Positions 9,001 through 16,450 of a DNA stretch of 22,045 nucleotides are shown here, in pieces (positions within the stretch are counted from its first letter, which is position 1; the number at the start of each line of letters is the position of its first letter). Position numbers and translations under genes: made by a program. The notes under the pieces are model-generated. The model worked only from the letters and a program-made list of their open reading frames with translations. It made no database searches and was not told where the DNA came from. The stretch is from Zelonia costaricensis (Eukaryota > Euglenozoa > Kinetoplastea > Trypanosomatida > Trypanosomatidae): contig JASAOO010003100.1 of assembly GCA_030849075.1 (NCBI GenBank), positions 1-22,045 on the forward strand. The letters run 5' to 3'.

Positions 9001-10370
9001 AGCCCGCCGAGGAGGACGTTGCGCAGGCTCATGTAGTTGCCGACCGCCGCCTTGGACCGCACGTCGTTGCGCCACCGCCCCGCCGAGGACACGAAGGCGG
9101 TCGTAAAGAAGTCCACGAGCAGGTGATCCATGGTGTGGGCGAGCACGAGGTCGTAGCCGGCCGCGTACGCCTCCTCCATCGACATCTGGCACGGCGGCAT
9201 CACGACGCAGCCGGCGCCCTGCATCGACGCGGCGGTGGCGGCGATGTCGCCGGGCAGCAGCAGTACGAGCAGCATCTCCAGCCCGTTCTCGCGGTCCACG
9301 AAGCGGACGTGGCGCGCAATGTCGCCCAGGTCCTCGTGCGTGAAGGCGTCAACAATCACCAGCCGCGGCAGCGCGTCCGGCGGCGGCGGCGGCATTGCGC
9401 TTTCCAAGTCGTCGTCCACCGTGGGCCCCGAGTCGGACCCCGACGTGGAGGACTCCGAGTCGTCGTCGGCGCTGTGACCCGCCGCGGCGGCGTGCAGATC
9501 CGCCGCGCTCCGCGGGCTGGACAGCCCCGAGGACGCGAACGCCGCCGGTGCGGCGGCGCCTGTCGTTGTCTTGAGACCAGACAGCCGCTGCAGCTCCCGC
9601 TGCCCGCGCCGCCGCAGCACCGCCCTCCCGCGTCCGTTCGCGTAGCGACTCTGCGGCGGTGGCGGGGGCGCGCGGCGACGCACGCGGTAGCCGCGCTTGG
9701 ATGTTTCCATGACGAAGTCCTGCAGTGCCGCGGTGGCCTCCGTCAGCGTCTGTGCCTCTGTGACGCGCCAGCGGTACATGCGGAGCTGCGACGCCATGAC
9801 GGAGAGGGTGAGGGGGTTGGCAGAGACGACGAGCGCGTGCGCGGCCTCGGCGCGGTCGTGAATGCGGCGCTGAAACTGGAAGTACGCCTCGGCCTGCCGC
9901 TGCCGAACGCGTCGCGCGGTAGGCCCCACCTGGGGCAGTCCGTCGTACAGCACGTACTGCGTCACCTCCTCCTCGCTGCGCGGCATCACCGCCGCCGTGC
10001 CCGCGTCGTGGGCGGCGGCCGCAGCCGCCTCGCGTGCGGCGCGTCGCTCGGCCCGGTTGGAGGCGCCCCCGCCCTCCTGCACCGACGGCAGCGCGGCGGA
10101 GGAGTCGGCGGCCACCGTGTCCACCCCGGCGAGGTCGCGCTCGCTCGGCGTTGGCGTGATGAGCTTGCTCTTTGCGGCATTGCGGAACGACGACACGGAG
10201 GGCAGGAGGAGCGAGGTGGGGGCGGGGGACGGCGGTGCGTGCGGCCCCGACACGGGCGTGGTGCGCGACCCCTGGCTTGTGAAGGGGGCCGTCGTCTTGC
10301 CGGCCGCCTTCTGCCGCGTCGGCGACTTCACCCCCACCGTTTGGGCGGAGCGGGTGGTGGTGCCGAGCAT
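3054..10370 (-). CDS. 2438-aa coiled-coil/disordered protein with a split receiver-like region; function unknown
   Basis: I do not recognise this protein as a characterised family. The start is the ATG at 10368-10370 (A at -3), 68 nt after a good splice acceptor; the stop is TAG. Residues 1-135 are disordered. Residues about 177-220 and 335-410 resemble the two halves of a response-regulator receiver domain, separated by a Pro/Arg- and then Ser/Asp-rich insert; D341 sits where the phospho-acceptor would be. Heptad-like coiled coils are visible at about 620-672, 698-727, 832-925, 1055-1130 and 1870-1940. Between them, residues 930-933 (KKRR) form a possible nuclear signal, followed by a glycine run (935-944), an acidic stretch (about 960-975) and an Arg/Gly-rich patch (about 976-1010). 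Helical, possibly folded segments occur near 1527-1597 and 1636-1720. Much of the rest is Ala/Ser/Pro/Gly low complexity, and the C-terminal 480 residues look mostly disordered. A scaffold role in the cytoskeleton or nucleus is only a guess. That this is one continuous gene is well supported by the uninterrupted 7.3-kb frame. Confidence 0.88.
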   Translation of the reverse strand: MLGTTTRSAQTVGVKSPTRQKAAGKTTAPFTSQGSRTTPVSGPHAPPSPAPTSLLLPSVSSFRNAAKSKLITPTPSERDLAGVDTVAADSSAALPSVQEGGGASNRAERRAAREAAAAAAHDAGTAAVMPRSEEEVTQYVLYDGLPQVGPTARRVRQRQAEAYFQFQRRIHDRAEAAHALVVSANPLTLSVMASQLRMYRWRVTEAQTLTEATAALQDFVMETSKRGYRVRRRAPPPPPQSRYANGRGRAVLRRRGQRELQRLSGLKTTTGAAAPAAFASSGLSSPRSAADLHAAAAGHSADDDSESSTSGSDSGPTVDDDLESAMPPPPPDALPRLVIVDAFTHEDLGDIARHVRFVDRENGLEMLLVLLLPGDIAATAASMQGAGCVVMPPCQMSMEEAYAAGYDLVLAHTMDHLLVDFFTTAFVSSAGRWRNDVRSKAAVGNYMSLRNVLLGGLDTAALQRLVWDDRVDDAGVLELLGAQAITAQRSSLRVEEAAELQEAVSASAVMSEAESRRAGTQSRGSSGDFTTTTTDPGHDRDESVYVTGVPRLRSRPVSVAHFGVRLPASHVSAQEPLTNFTSRNDVFAVVMTTAQGGDTTTQGGGSGQRRGRRAGEDGDEEPSYQQRLLQGALEKELGRLLVENEGKQAALSSLQEEVERLHRTVAVLKRYHSLSAPASEQQASGGASGPERPDSGSMMHLSKQQQIFILKERLETANDRIATLLREGRANVAGVTPRVGGGGHQARRGGSMQRRAVAGGGAVGGPSTSPTKADFYDDTAPKQYAALLATMAAQEATSMATHDADANFSDAQLAQHRRKLTAALEDPSAQGAETLRQRKERETAEQVIHSLEQELQEMRSRLDKSPMKSPGKGGKYADVLQARMAARLQSALDVLEAQKVRIRHLEELRQMDQLLLKTTLGPEENKERSKKRRVGGGGGGGGGGSGGGPGGGANARAAGSDDDSGSLPSDSDDGDGGRGVGRGRRQPRHPGNGRGTGRRHDRDRSRSSPGPTGKGKPNGGAAAVPGHTTKGGAYATPDARPGTNTPRGYGDEDAEEAAARRTEAAVEAAVLDAVTTLQREHRRELASLVESCKTQLGRLALKLQKPSTAAYAELMQEELSRAKRNQRGALMRLRFALTGLTHDQYDEARVRPVSPLEADASKLAVLTEVVSNSESLVRESSVSGTSLDDAGVVPPGAVTDANVRFTVASIAREYAAYGLQVAYSTNELQRVRKTARPPPPPLPPSPSPGPGDSPTTLSALPAMYTPSAAGADPVAEPEELLAAHETAKARVQESLTRCEPVRVYLEAVQAELAAEQQLQPWCEVDSEQLFASFPGASAPLSFPVARAAGVSVTATAAAPRLLPRTTSSVSAGLVPSTLHVSRAASLAVGEAHTPATAVAAATAAADAGGQDLDAMCRSASSGSGDAPVLLLADVDASMRDVADVYATLLRSLVSPTGASNTAAVVGDAVAVGVGRRRGGAEPQTSSSSQNPAHKRATSASAGRRSLAAKAPGRGVGRGSNPIRESTPLPTLEEVMTGLPVSATEVARYQGQLRRLYTHPGAYSAAQQRLYELLLRAYQQHRIHPTHMAVVEVTVGVSVPNRRSTGCRSSSSSTSVFPTAASAASGEPDGLLPLSAVVLAQHRELLALLDFVVPSATPALRSLAKDLKRVQRLLDREEAAPNKDAPTTAPAFLSAVDAALLGCIVDELRWRQLHRAPPPHKTSVGEGSSSAVSPSTSMPALAGEHPEVVRAMLQARQGTGGGSDTTAEAAPHGGPAQQRETEHYLAFCAAREKAARRVRGAACDSQPLTPPEADDLFIAPDTAPLYSAAAMANRVTPDSSELYSDGPGAGAGRSVAHELAALLSKRHPRGADADDDNAAALLEELYRSEDDDLGPGMGGDANSEAMRSLRRELEYLQAVKRQRLEELMVRFEMQKGRRGNSANRPASKSTTHSDSRQPLPIVDPGRLGFEVKSGSPAWYGMEAAKRVHDILRRRARPDQIIVGGGPHGGGVGIELSRRTAQPGAAAAAGKSGSAPGAQSGAPAPNLADEGFTTSPMEEALDMAGRPYASRKRSGRGGPGASPTTASSWRLPPLRTVGSSRAPPSSQGGTQMRSTAHWADSIVTSESYGGADSSDNAAYAPHPVNDPLGYVSPRDQVSLNAYGHMSAAGAHGIGLPGYSTYTTSNMLVSQVLAYRDALTRAGFRAGPLSATSYADGRPYSLPLSSPVPHGLGATARERVDANGNRPPSPSPLPDVTTWVYGVPDTHASALVHHQEYVSPQQPQDTVLFLPRQPHSALAEVEERQRMRAIGGRPPPLPRGRGFMAGASAAHAASGVPYSTPAALAAQRLQAMLAISIGDPSVSSAAAARVALPSALTRDHSASGDTPAQLTPQGRHAGGHGGDGHAAGSAAPRGRYAGRESDASLLQETNPFGTTLTPHKE
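7533..7569. repeat. trinucleotide (CCA/CCG)n repeat coding for polyglycine
   Basis: A run of CCA and CCG triplets on the + strand encodes the glycine stretch beginning at residue 935 of the 2438-aa protein. It sits between a coiled coil ending in KKRR and an acidic/Arg-Gly-rich segment. It probably varies in length between strains, as expected for a pure triplet tract. Confidence 0.85.
9141..9368 (-). other. receiver-like domain, C-terminal half
   Basis: Codons of residues about 335-410. LPRLVIVD ends in D341, as beta3 of a receiver ends in the phospho-acceptor aspartate. DLGDIARHVR follows like alpha3, then LEMLLVLLLPG like beta4, then AASMQGAGCVVMPP like alpha4-beta5 with the usual AG(A/C) and a terminal proline. 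The conserved Thr/Ser after beta4 and Lys before that proline are not found. If the fold is real, it is probably a non-catalytic pseudo-receiver used for binding. Confidence 0.45.
9711..9842 (-). other. receiver-like domain, N-terminal half
   Basis: Codons of residues about 177-220 of the 2438-aa protein. The pattern is a hydrophobic strand (HALVVSAN), a helix (PLTLSVMASQLRMY), a strand (WRVTEAQ) and a helix (TEATAALQDF). This matches the beta1-alpha1-beta2-alpha2 order and spacing of CheY-like receivers, where the same positions read like ILVVDDN...L...L...G..V..A.....AL. The acidic pair after beta1 that binds magnesium is replaced by Ser-Ala. Assigned by eye, without a profile search. Confidence 0.45.
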
Positions 10371-10438
10371 CTTTTTGTTTCCTCTGCTGCTTGGGAGGGG
10401 TGCGTCCGTGTTGGCCGGCGCGTGTGCGAGCGCCAGGG

Positions 10439-10490
10439 CTAATCAAAGTGAACGCGGGTGAAAACAGGAAGGAAGGGAGGAAGAAGTCGG
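10439..10490 (-). promoter_or_regulatory. candidate trans-splice acceptor of the 2438-aa gene
   Basis: Reading the minus strand, positions 10490-10441 form a pyrimidine-rich tract with no AG inside it. The first AG comes at 10440-10439. The resulting leader before the ATG is 68 nt. This is the cleanest acceptor in the window. Confidence 0.6.
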
Positions 10491-10642
10491 CTCTAGAGGC
10501 GAAGTAGTGTACAGAGAACGAAGGTGGAGGGCCCTGCGCAGATGCTCCGCGCGGGGCAGTTGGAGGGGGGGGGAGGAAGTGGGAGGGAAAACAGAGGGCG
10601 CGCAGCGCCTCAAGCAGGTTTGGTTCGCCCGTAATCGCGCGA

Positions 10643-10691
10643 GCGTGTGTTTGTGTGTGTGTGTGTGTATCTGTGTGTGTGTGTGTGTGTC
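10643..10691. repeat. (GT)n microsatellite
   Basis: About 49 bp of GT dinucleotides with a few T or C interruptions. It lies just upstream (in the minus-strand sense) of the acceptor region of the 2438-aa gene and would be (CA)n in the RNA. Confidence 0.9.
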
Positions 10692-11097
10692 TGCCTCGGT
10701 GTTCAAGCCCCGCCTTCCAGATGAGCAAACATGACTGTACAGAGGTGCGGGTGAACGTGGTGACGCACACACGATCGGCAGTGGAGGGGAGACGGTGAAT
10801 CAAGAGAGGGTGTCATGGAAGAGGGGGAGCCAGCAGTGCATTCAGAATACGCGAAAATCGCCGGCGCGGCAGCGCACACCCTCGACGGCACCGGCGAAAG
10901 GCAGTCGAGATGCCCAGGCGAGGTGCAGTGGAAAAGGCGACAGGTCCCCCCCGTGTCAACGCACACAAACACATGCACACACGCCATGTCTCCACGCAAC
11001 TTCGACTTGATCGTGATGGACTCGTTGCTTCGCTTCTTGTCGTGGCCTTCCTCGCCGCTAAACGCGCGCTTCCGTCCTCCATTGAGGGGCCGCCCCC

Positions 11098-14073
11098 CTA
11101 CTGCTGCTGGCATGCGGGTGGGGTGCTGTCCTTGTGCGAGGTGGGCGCACTCGCAGCAGGCGTGGTGGTGGTTGCTGCAGCAGCAGCCGCAGGTCCCGCG
11201 GCAGAGGCGGTCAGGCCAGCGGTCGCGGCGCGTCCCTCCACCGCCCCCTCGTCCTCCAGCCTCGCCAGCTCCTCCGCCCGCGGGCCAGGCGCGGTGCTGT
11301 CCTTCACAAACGCAAAGCAAGTTCCTTGCGCGCGGGACAGGTGGTTGCCGCTCGCCTCGCCAGCGCACCGGCCCGTCAGCACGACCACCAGCGTCTCCTC
11401 CGGACACGCCTCGATGATGCGCAGCACGCGGCGGTTCGTGTCGTGCACCGTGCGGAACTGCGCCGCGGTGTGCGCCGCCGCGGCATCCACCGCCGTGGCA
11501 GCCGTGTCGGTCTCACCTTCTTCGTCGTGGTCGTCCGCCGTGGCCGGTGTGGCGGGCGCTGCCGAAGCCGCGTGCGGTTCCAGTGCTGCAGACGCCACAG
11601 TCGTCGTCGGCTGCTGCGGCGGCGGCGGCCCCGCGCTGGGCAGCACCACGTCCACCTTCGCCTGCGTGAGTTGAACCCAAAAGAGCGAGAAGCTCGGCGT
11701 GTCGTCGGACCCGGCCGCTGTCGCCTGCTGCTGCCGCTGCGTCTGCAGGTGGACCGCTCGGCGCTGCAAGGCCCGCACCACCTTCCGCATGGCGTCCTCG
11801 TCGTGCCGCACAGGCACCGCGTCGATGCGGCCGGCGGCGCCACGGCCGCGTTGGGCGTCGCGACTCGTCCGCTCCGCCTCCGCGCCGGTCGTCGGCGAGG
11901 CGGCGGGGGGGAGGAGGCCGCTGAGGGCGACGGGGTCATCGAAGAGCTGCACTCGCACATCCACCGCGGCGGCCGCGCTGCCCGTCTGCGACGCTCCGCT
12001 CTCCTGCCCCTCCGCCCCCTTCGCGGTAGCCCCGGCGCCGGCGGCGTTTGCGTCGGCGCTGTCGCCGGCCGCCTCCGCGATGAGGCCCAGCACGCTGACA
12101 CGAGGGCGGATGCCAAACGACGGACCGTGGATCAGCTTCAGCTGCGCCAGCTCCGCGCTGACGAGCGCGTCGATGGCGCTGTCGTGGGCGCCCTGCTGAA
12201 TGCGGCGGTTGAGAAACCGCTGGGCAAGAAACCGCAAGGCGTGCTTGTACGGCAGCCCCGCCGGATGCGGGAAGAGCCACGTCGTGTCCAGCACGTAGCA
12301 GCTGGGGAGGCAGCGGCACGCCTTGAAGTCGTTTTCCAGGCTGTGCCCCACAACGAACGTCTCCGCGTCGATGTGGTGCTGCAGCGCCCGCTGGGAGTCC
12401 GCCAACGTCGTCGTGACGGGGTCCAGCATCGCCGCCGTGATACCGCTGAACCGCGTCAGGTAGTCCGTCACGGGGCGGCGCGGCTTTACGAGGAGGTCGA
12501 GCGCCACAGCACCGGTCCGCACATCGACGAGGGTGGCTCGGGCGAGCGCGCTGGTACCGCCCTCGACCTGCACCATCTCGCAGTCCAAGGCAAACACCTT
12601 CACCGGGGACGCCGCCGGGTCGAAGCTCTCCGGCGCCGTGAAGGCGATCCACGCCTCCTCCTCCTCCGCCTTCGTCACCTCCCCGCGTGCCGCGTCGTCG
12701 GCTTCGCGGTCTGCCAGCTGCGGCGCTTCCGCACTCGCAGGCGTCTCCAGCCCCTCCCCATCCTCGTCACGCGATGGCGGGGCGGTGATGGTGAAGCCCA
12801 GCTGCTGCAGCTCCACGGCGTGCTCTGGCAGGTGCAGGGCGTACCGCCGCAGCAGCGCGCGATCCTGCCAGAGATTCTGGTGGGCTTGGAAGGCGTCCGA
12901 CACGGCCTCGGTCGCCTGCGTGGGAGAGGCAGCGGCTCCGCTGGTGCCGTCGCCGGTGCCGTGGACCCGCATTGCCTGCTGGAAGAGACTGCCGACCCCG
13001 CGTGCGTCCTCGACGGCAGGGCTCGTGCGGTGTGCGTCCATCACCTCGCCATCCCCCCCACCGGCGCCCCCGCCGAGGGGGCGGCCAGGCCGCGACGACG
13101 ATGACGATGGCCCGGCCCGGCGCGGTGCGTCGTTGCGCCACCACAGGTCCTTCTCCAACTCGTCGCGCGTGCTGGGGATGAAGAGGGGGCAGTACTGCAC
13201 GCCGCCCGCGCAGCCGGAGCCGCGGCCTGGGCGGGCCCAGCAGCGCTGCTCCCGCACCGGGGCGAGCATGGCGCCGCACAGCTGCCCATTCCACGCCGCC
13301 TCCGCGTCGGCAGCACCCTCGCTGCGGGCCGGGGCACCGGCACCGTCCTTCTTGTGGCCTGCACTACGAGGCAGGCCGACGCCGGTGCACAGCATCTCGT
13401 CGTAGGACCACCCATTCACGTAGATCACCACCGCGTTGCGCACTTGCGACTTGTTCTTGATGAAGAAGACCCGCGGCGACTCGATGATGGGGATCGGCGC
13501 GGGTACACTCCAGAGAATCAAGTTGGCCACATCGCGGGGCGCGAGGTTCAGGCGAGGCGGTCGGTCCTGCTCGAGCTGAAACTGCAGCTCCACCTCCGAC
13601 AGGCGCTGCAGCAGCAGGCTCGTGCCGGGCGCTGACGACGACGACGCGGACGGGGTGGGCGCTGTCGCCCTCGTGTGGTCGCGCTTCTCGCGCCGACTTT
13701 GCTTTCGCGCTGGTGCCGTCGGTGTCGTCGTGTCCGCCCCCTCGAGCGGCTCCACGTTGCGGCTGACGGTGCCGCTTGCCGCGGTCGTGCTGTGGCGGTG
13801 CGGCGAGGTGCCGCGGCTGGGCTTGCCGCTGGTGCAGGTGGACGACGGCGAGGCGGAGCGCTGACGTCGCACACCGGGCGGGGTGTTGCTGTCCGCATCG
13901 CCGTCCGCTGATGTCGGCATCATCGCGTCGCTGCTGTGCCGCTGCTTCAGGCGCTGCCGTCGCTGACGTCGCTGTTGTGAGGCCGAGTGGGCGAGGTGCT
14001 TCACTTCGCTGCCGGTGTCGTGGGGTGGGGTGGTCGGAGGAACGCACGCCGGGGTGGGTGGAGGGGCCGTCAT
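11098..14073 (-). CDS. DEDDh RNA exonuclease, REX1/REXO type
   Basis: The 991-aa product contains a complete DEDDh 3'-5' exonuclease domain at about residues 494-645. Exo I is ALDCEM with D497 and E499, Exo II is GHSLENDFK with H577 and D582, and Exo III is HDSAID with H630 and D635. The HDS...D form of Exo III and the ALDCEM core are typical of the REX1/REX3/REX4/REXO5 group, which trims 3' ends of rRNA, tRNA and snoRNA, mostly in the nucleus. Residues about 177-230 (ANLILWSVP...VVIYVNGWSYDEM) resemble the region before the exonuclease in REX1/REXO5-like proteins. Residues about 868-905 (VLRIIEACPEETLVVVLTG) resemble their C-terminal part. Basic clusters at 35-46 and 123-133 could be nuclear signals. 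Long Ala/Gly/Pro-rich inserts make it larger than typical relatives. The ATG is at 14071-14073 and the stop is TAG. The substrate in this organism is not shown by the sequence. Confidence 0.9.
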   Translation of the reverse strand: MTAPPPTPACVPPTTPPHDTGSEVKHLAHSASQQRRQRRQRLKQRHSSDAMMPTSADGDADSNTPPGVRRQRSASPSSTCTSGKPSRGTSPHRHSTTAASGTVSRNVEPLEGADTTTPTAPARKQSRREKRDHTRATAPTPSASSSSAPGTSLLLQRLSEVELQFQLEQDRPPRLNLAPRDVANLILWSVPAPIPIIESPRVFFIKNKSQVRNAVVIYVNGWSYDEMLCTGVGLPRSAGHKKDGAGAPARSEGAADAEAAWNGQLCGAMLAPVREQRCWARPGRGSGCAGGVQYCPLFIPSTRDELEKDLWWRNDAPRRAGPSSSSSRPGRPLGGGAGGGDGEVMDAHRTSPAVEDARGVGSLFQQAMRVHGTGDGTSGAAASPTQATEAVSDAFQAHQNLWQDRALLRRYALHLPEHAVELQQLGFTITAPPSRDEDGEGLETPASAEAPQLADREADDAARGEVTKAEEEEAWIAFTAPESFDPAASPVKVFALDCEMVQVEGGTSALARATLVDVRTGAVALDLLVKPRRPVTDYLTRFSGITAAMLDPVTTTLADSQRALQHHIDAETFVVGHSLENDFKACRCLPSCYVLDTTWLFPHPAGLPYKHALRFLAQRFLNRRIQQGAHDSAIDALVSAELAQLKLIHGPSFGIRPRVSVLGLIAEAAGDSADANAAGAGATAKGAEGQESGASQTGSAAAAVDVRVQLFDDPVALSGLLPPAASPTTGAEAERTSRDAQRGRGAAGRIDAVPVRHDEDAMRKVVRALQRRAVHLQTQRQQQATAAGSDDTPSFSLFWVQLTQAKVDVVLPSAGPPPPQQPTTTVASAALEPHAASAAPATPATADDHDEEGETDTAATAVDAAAAHTAAQFRTVHDTNRRVLRIIEACPEETLVVVLTGRCAGEASGNHLSRAQGTCFAFVKDSTAPGPRAEELARLEDEGAVEGRAATAGLTASAAGPAAAAAATTTTPAASAPTSHKDSTPPACQQQ

Positions 14074-14204
14074 GCCAGGGGGGAAAGGGTGAGTCGAGAC
14101 GGGAAAGAGGCAAAGCAGAGAACACCAAAATCGACGGCGAACTCGGTTAGTGTCGGTGCGGTTACACGAGGTGAGAATTATGTGTTGGTTAACGACGTGG
14201 CAGA

Positions 14205-14247
14205 CTCCCGATTTTTGTGTGTGTTCAAGAGGGGGTGGGGGGGGGTC
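14205..14247 (-). promoter_or_regulatory. candidate trans-splice acceptor of the exonuclease gene
   Basis: A C-rich tract on the minus strand (about 14246-14229) is followed, after a CA-rich link, by its first AG at 14206-14205. The implied leader is 131 nt. The local sequence 14160-14220 is clearly less GC-rich than its surroundings. Confidence 0.45.
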
Positions 14248-15663
14248 ACCGGGTTGCGTCAGCCAAGAAGGGTGGCGCAGGATGGCGGGGTCGAGTTCCC
14301 ACTCTACTGCGCCCGCTGCCGTGGTGCGAGAGTAAGCTTGTGTCGAAGGTCGCAGAGCGCAGCCGCGGCGGTGGTGTTGGTGAAGGTGTGTGGGTTGACG
14401 TGCCTGTTGAAGGCGCTGCGTTCAACTGGCTCAATATCACAGTCTCGTGCACACACGCAAGCGGAGGAACGACACGAGCAAACTACCGAAGGCGCCGACG
14501 TGGCACAGTTACAGGCGAGGCAAGAGAAGGGAGGGTGCATGGAGAGCTGCCGGAAAGGAAGCGTGCATGATGGGTGAGGGAGGCATGGTGGAAGCTTTTT
14601 ATCCCCTACGTGCGGCGGGCGACGTACACGAAGCCATCGACGTGGCGCGTAGACGCTGACGCAGCCGACGCAAGGACAAACAAGAAGGAAAGAGTGAGCG
14701 CGCGCACAACGCTGCGGCGGAAGCGCGCAGCCTTGTTGCAAGCCCTCAGCCGAGTAACCCCAGTTCCGTGCCGTGCGCGCAGAGGCCGTCAGGAGCACGC
14801 GGGTCCGGAGGAGTGCGTGACACGGCATTACCGGCTTTGATCAGCGCGGTTGTGGCTGTCTTGTATTTGGCGTGCTTTGACTCGTGTTGCTTATGCGTGT
14901 GTGTGTTTGTGTGGGTTGTTGGGGGAATGAGGTTCGCAGCGAGGAGCACAGAGGTGGTGGCAGCGGTGGGCGTGCAGCAGCAGCACAAGCCACCCATGGG
15001 TAGGAGGGAGGCGGCGGGGGCGGTTGGAGGAAAGGGCAGCAGACACCGGCCTCGTTTTTTGGTTTACCCCGCCGCGAGGGTGCGCCACGCGGGACTCGAA
15101 GCACCACTGCACACACACACGCACACACAGACGCCCTTCTTTCCCCGCACACCGGCCCCGCATGGAGGAGCGCCATCGCCTCCGCCTCCCCTCCTCCTCC
15201 CGAGCCTCGCTGTCGGTCGGCCCACCCACAGCGGCATGAAGCGCGCGTTCGCGTGGGAAGGGAGACACAGAGAGGAGGGAGGCCATGAAGAGCGACCCGA
15301 GCACACGAGCTTGAAGAGAAACAAGCCAACAACGAAGTGTACGCCGAGCCATCGAGCCACCGCCGCAACGAAACAAGAGAGGAGGAGACAGAGGAGGGAA
15401 TGCACCCACCCACACCCACACCCACACCGCCGAGGGCAGAGAGCGAGAGAGGGAGGGGGAGCGCACGGACGCGCACAGGCAAGGGTGGACAGTTGGGTGG
15501 GAGACGAGGGAGGGGCGGGGGAGGGAGGGGGGAAAGGCGCGGCATGTGGCTGGCGAGAAGAAAAAAAGAAAAGGGCGCTATCGCAAGCCACACGTCAATT
15601 GCCCACTCACGCCCCAACGCACACGCACGCAAGTCTGACCAACCTCCCCAGCTCGTTTCTCCG

Positions 15664-15720
15664 TTGCCGCACGCCACCGCCCACTGCCACTGCCACCGCC
15701 ACCGCCACCGCCCACCCCAC
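15664..15720. repeat. C-rich CCACCG/CCACTG tandem run
   Basis: Imperfect hexamer/triplet repeats of CCACCG and CCACTG on the + strand (G-rich in the minus-strand RNA). They lie in the presumed 3' untranslated region of the 129-aa membrane protein. No function is apparent. Confidence 0.75.
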
Positions 15721-15867
15721 CCTGCTTACCAAGCGGCAAGTGGCGGCCACATCGCAGTGGCGTGCTGCAACACGGCATCGATGTGTAGAGAAGAGAGACA
15801 GCCCCACAGCGGGGCGGGGAGGGGGGGGTGATGCCGTACAACTATGCAGCTCCACGCAGCGCCGTGC

Positions 15868-15884
15868 GTGTGTGTGTGTGTGTG
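15868..15884. repeat. (GT)n microsatellite
   Basis: A short pure GT run about 90 bp past the stop codon of the 129-aa membrane protein. Confidence 0.8.
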
Positions 15885-15972
15885 TCTGCACGTTTACACG
15901 TGCTCTCCGCCACGCGTCGTCGACTGCGTGCCCACCTCCGCGTGTGTGCCTTCCGCTCGCGTGGCTCGCCTG

Positions 15973-16362
15973 CTAAGTCTGAATGCACGCCGTGGCGACG
16001 TTGAGGATGCCGATGGCGAGGAGGTAGACGCCGACGATCCAGCCGCCGATGCCCACACCGAGGATGACGCCACCCATGAAGATGTACAGGAAGGCGCGGC
16101 CAATGGGCGACACCAGGAAGCGGGCGAAGCCGACGAGCATTGGGTGGTTCATGAGCCCCGCCTCCGCGGCCGGGATGACGATCGAGAAGCCGAGCAGATA
16201 CAGCAGCGCGGCGAAGGTGCGCACGCTACCGAACTGGTGCGTGATGAAGAGAAAGAGCGTGTAGCTGCCGCATGCGAAGGCGCCGAGGATGTTCAGGATT
16301 TTGAGGATGAGGGGGAAGGGACGGCTGTGGATGATGCCGTCAAAGTTGGGTCGCGGCACCAT
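15973..16362 (-). CDS. COPI-associated/Tvp15-like small membrane protein
   Basis: The 129-aa product is almost entirely hydrophobic, with four likely membrane helices at about 18-40, 48-68, 89-109 and 110-126. The short loops carry few charges (THQFGSVR, MNHPM). Size, four-helix layout and small-residue-rich last helices (FLYIFMGGVILGVGIGGW) fit the COPI-associated family that includes yeast Tvp15, a Golgi/endosome vesicle protein. The expected location is therefore the Golgi or its vesicles; the biochemical role of the family is poorly known. The ATG at 16360-16362 (A at -3) begins MVPRPNFDG, and the stop is TAG. The frame runs on upstream through G runs and the ambiguous base at 16483, but that extension is low complexity and lies 5' of a plausible splice acceptor, so I excluded it. 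Confidence 0.85.
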   Translation of the reverse strand: MVPRPNFDGIIHSRPFPLILKILNILGAFACGSYTLFLFITHQFGSVRTFAALLYLLGFSIVIPAAEAGLMNHPMLVGFARFLVSPIGRAFLYIFMGGVILGVGIGGWIVGVYLLAIGILNVATACIQT

Positions 16363-16450
16363 TCTTGACGAGCGATATGGGAGGGAGGGGGGGGGGACGG
16401 GACGGGGATGAAAAGGGGGGGGGGGGGGAGGAGGGCAACGCGCAACGATA

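Larger units (their letters stand above)
10371..11097 (-). other. spacer between the exonuclease gene and the 2438-aa gene
   Basis: No gene is supported. The stretch should hold the 3' untranslated region of the exonuclease gene and the 68-nt leader of the 2438-aa gene. It contains a GT microsatellite (10643-10691) and purine-rich + strand blocks at about 10441-10490 and 10560-10600. Frames of 70-230 codons crossing it are extensions of shadow frames or simple sequence. Confidence 0.7.
14074..15972 (-). other. long spacer downstream of the COPI-associated gene
   Basis: This 1.9-kb stretch is the longest spacer between two genes in the window, and I see no convincing gene in it. It should hold the 3' untranslated region of the 129-aa membrane protein and the 131-nt leader of the exonuclease gene. 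Features visible are CA-rich runs (15108-15128, 15402-15430), a C-rich triplet/hexamer run (15664-15720), a GT run (15868-15884) and an A-rich patch (15557-15576). A + strand frame of about 400 codons (14768-15976) is Arg/His/Thr low complexity. No tRNA- or snoRNA-like element could be identified by eye. Confidence 0.65.

Noticed and set aside
14768..15976. 402-codon + strand frame in the long spacer
   Set aside because: It is Arg/His/Thr-rich simple sequence built on CA and CCACCG repeats, with no domain-like segment. It runs against the direction of all real genes here.
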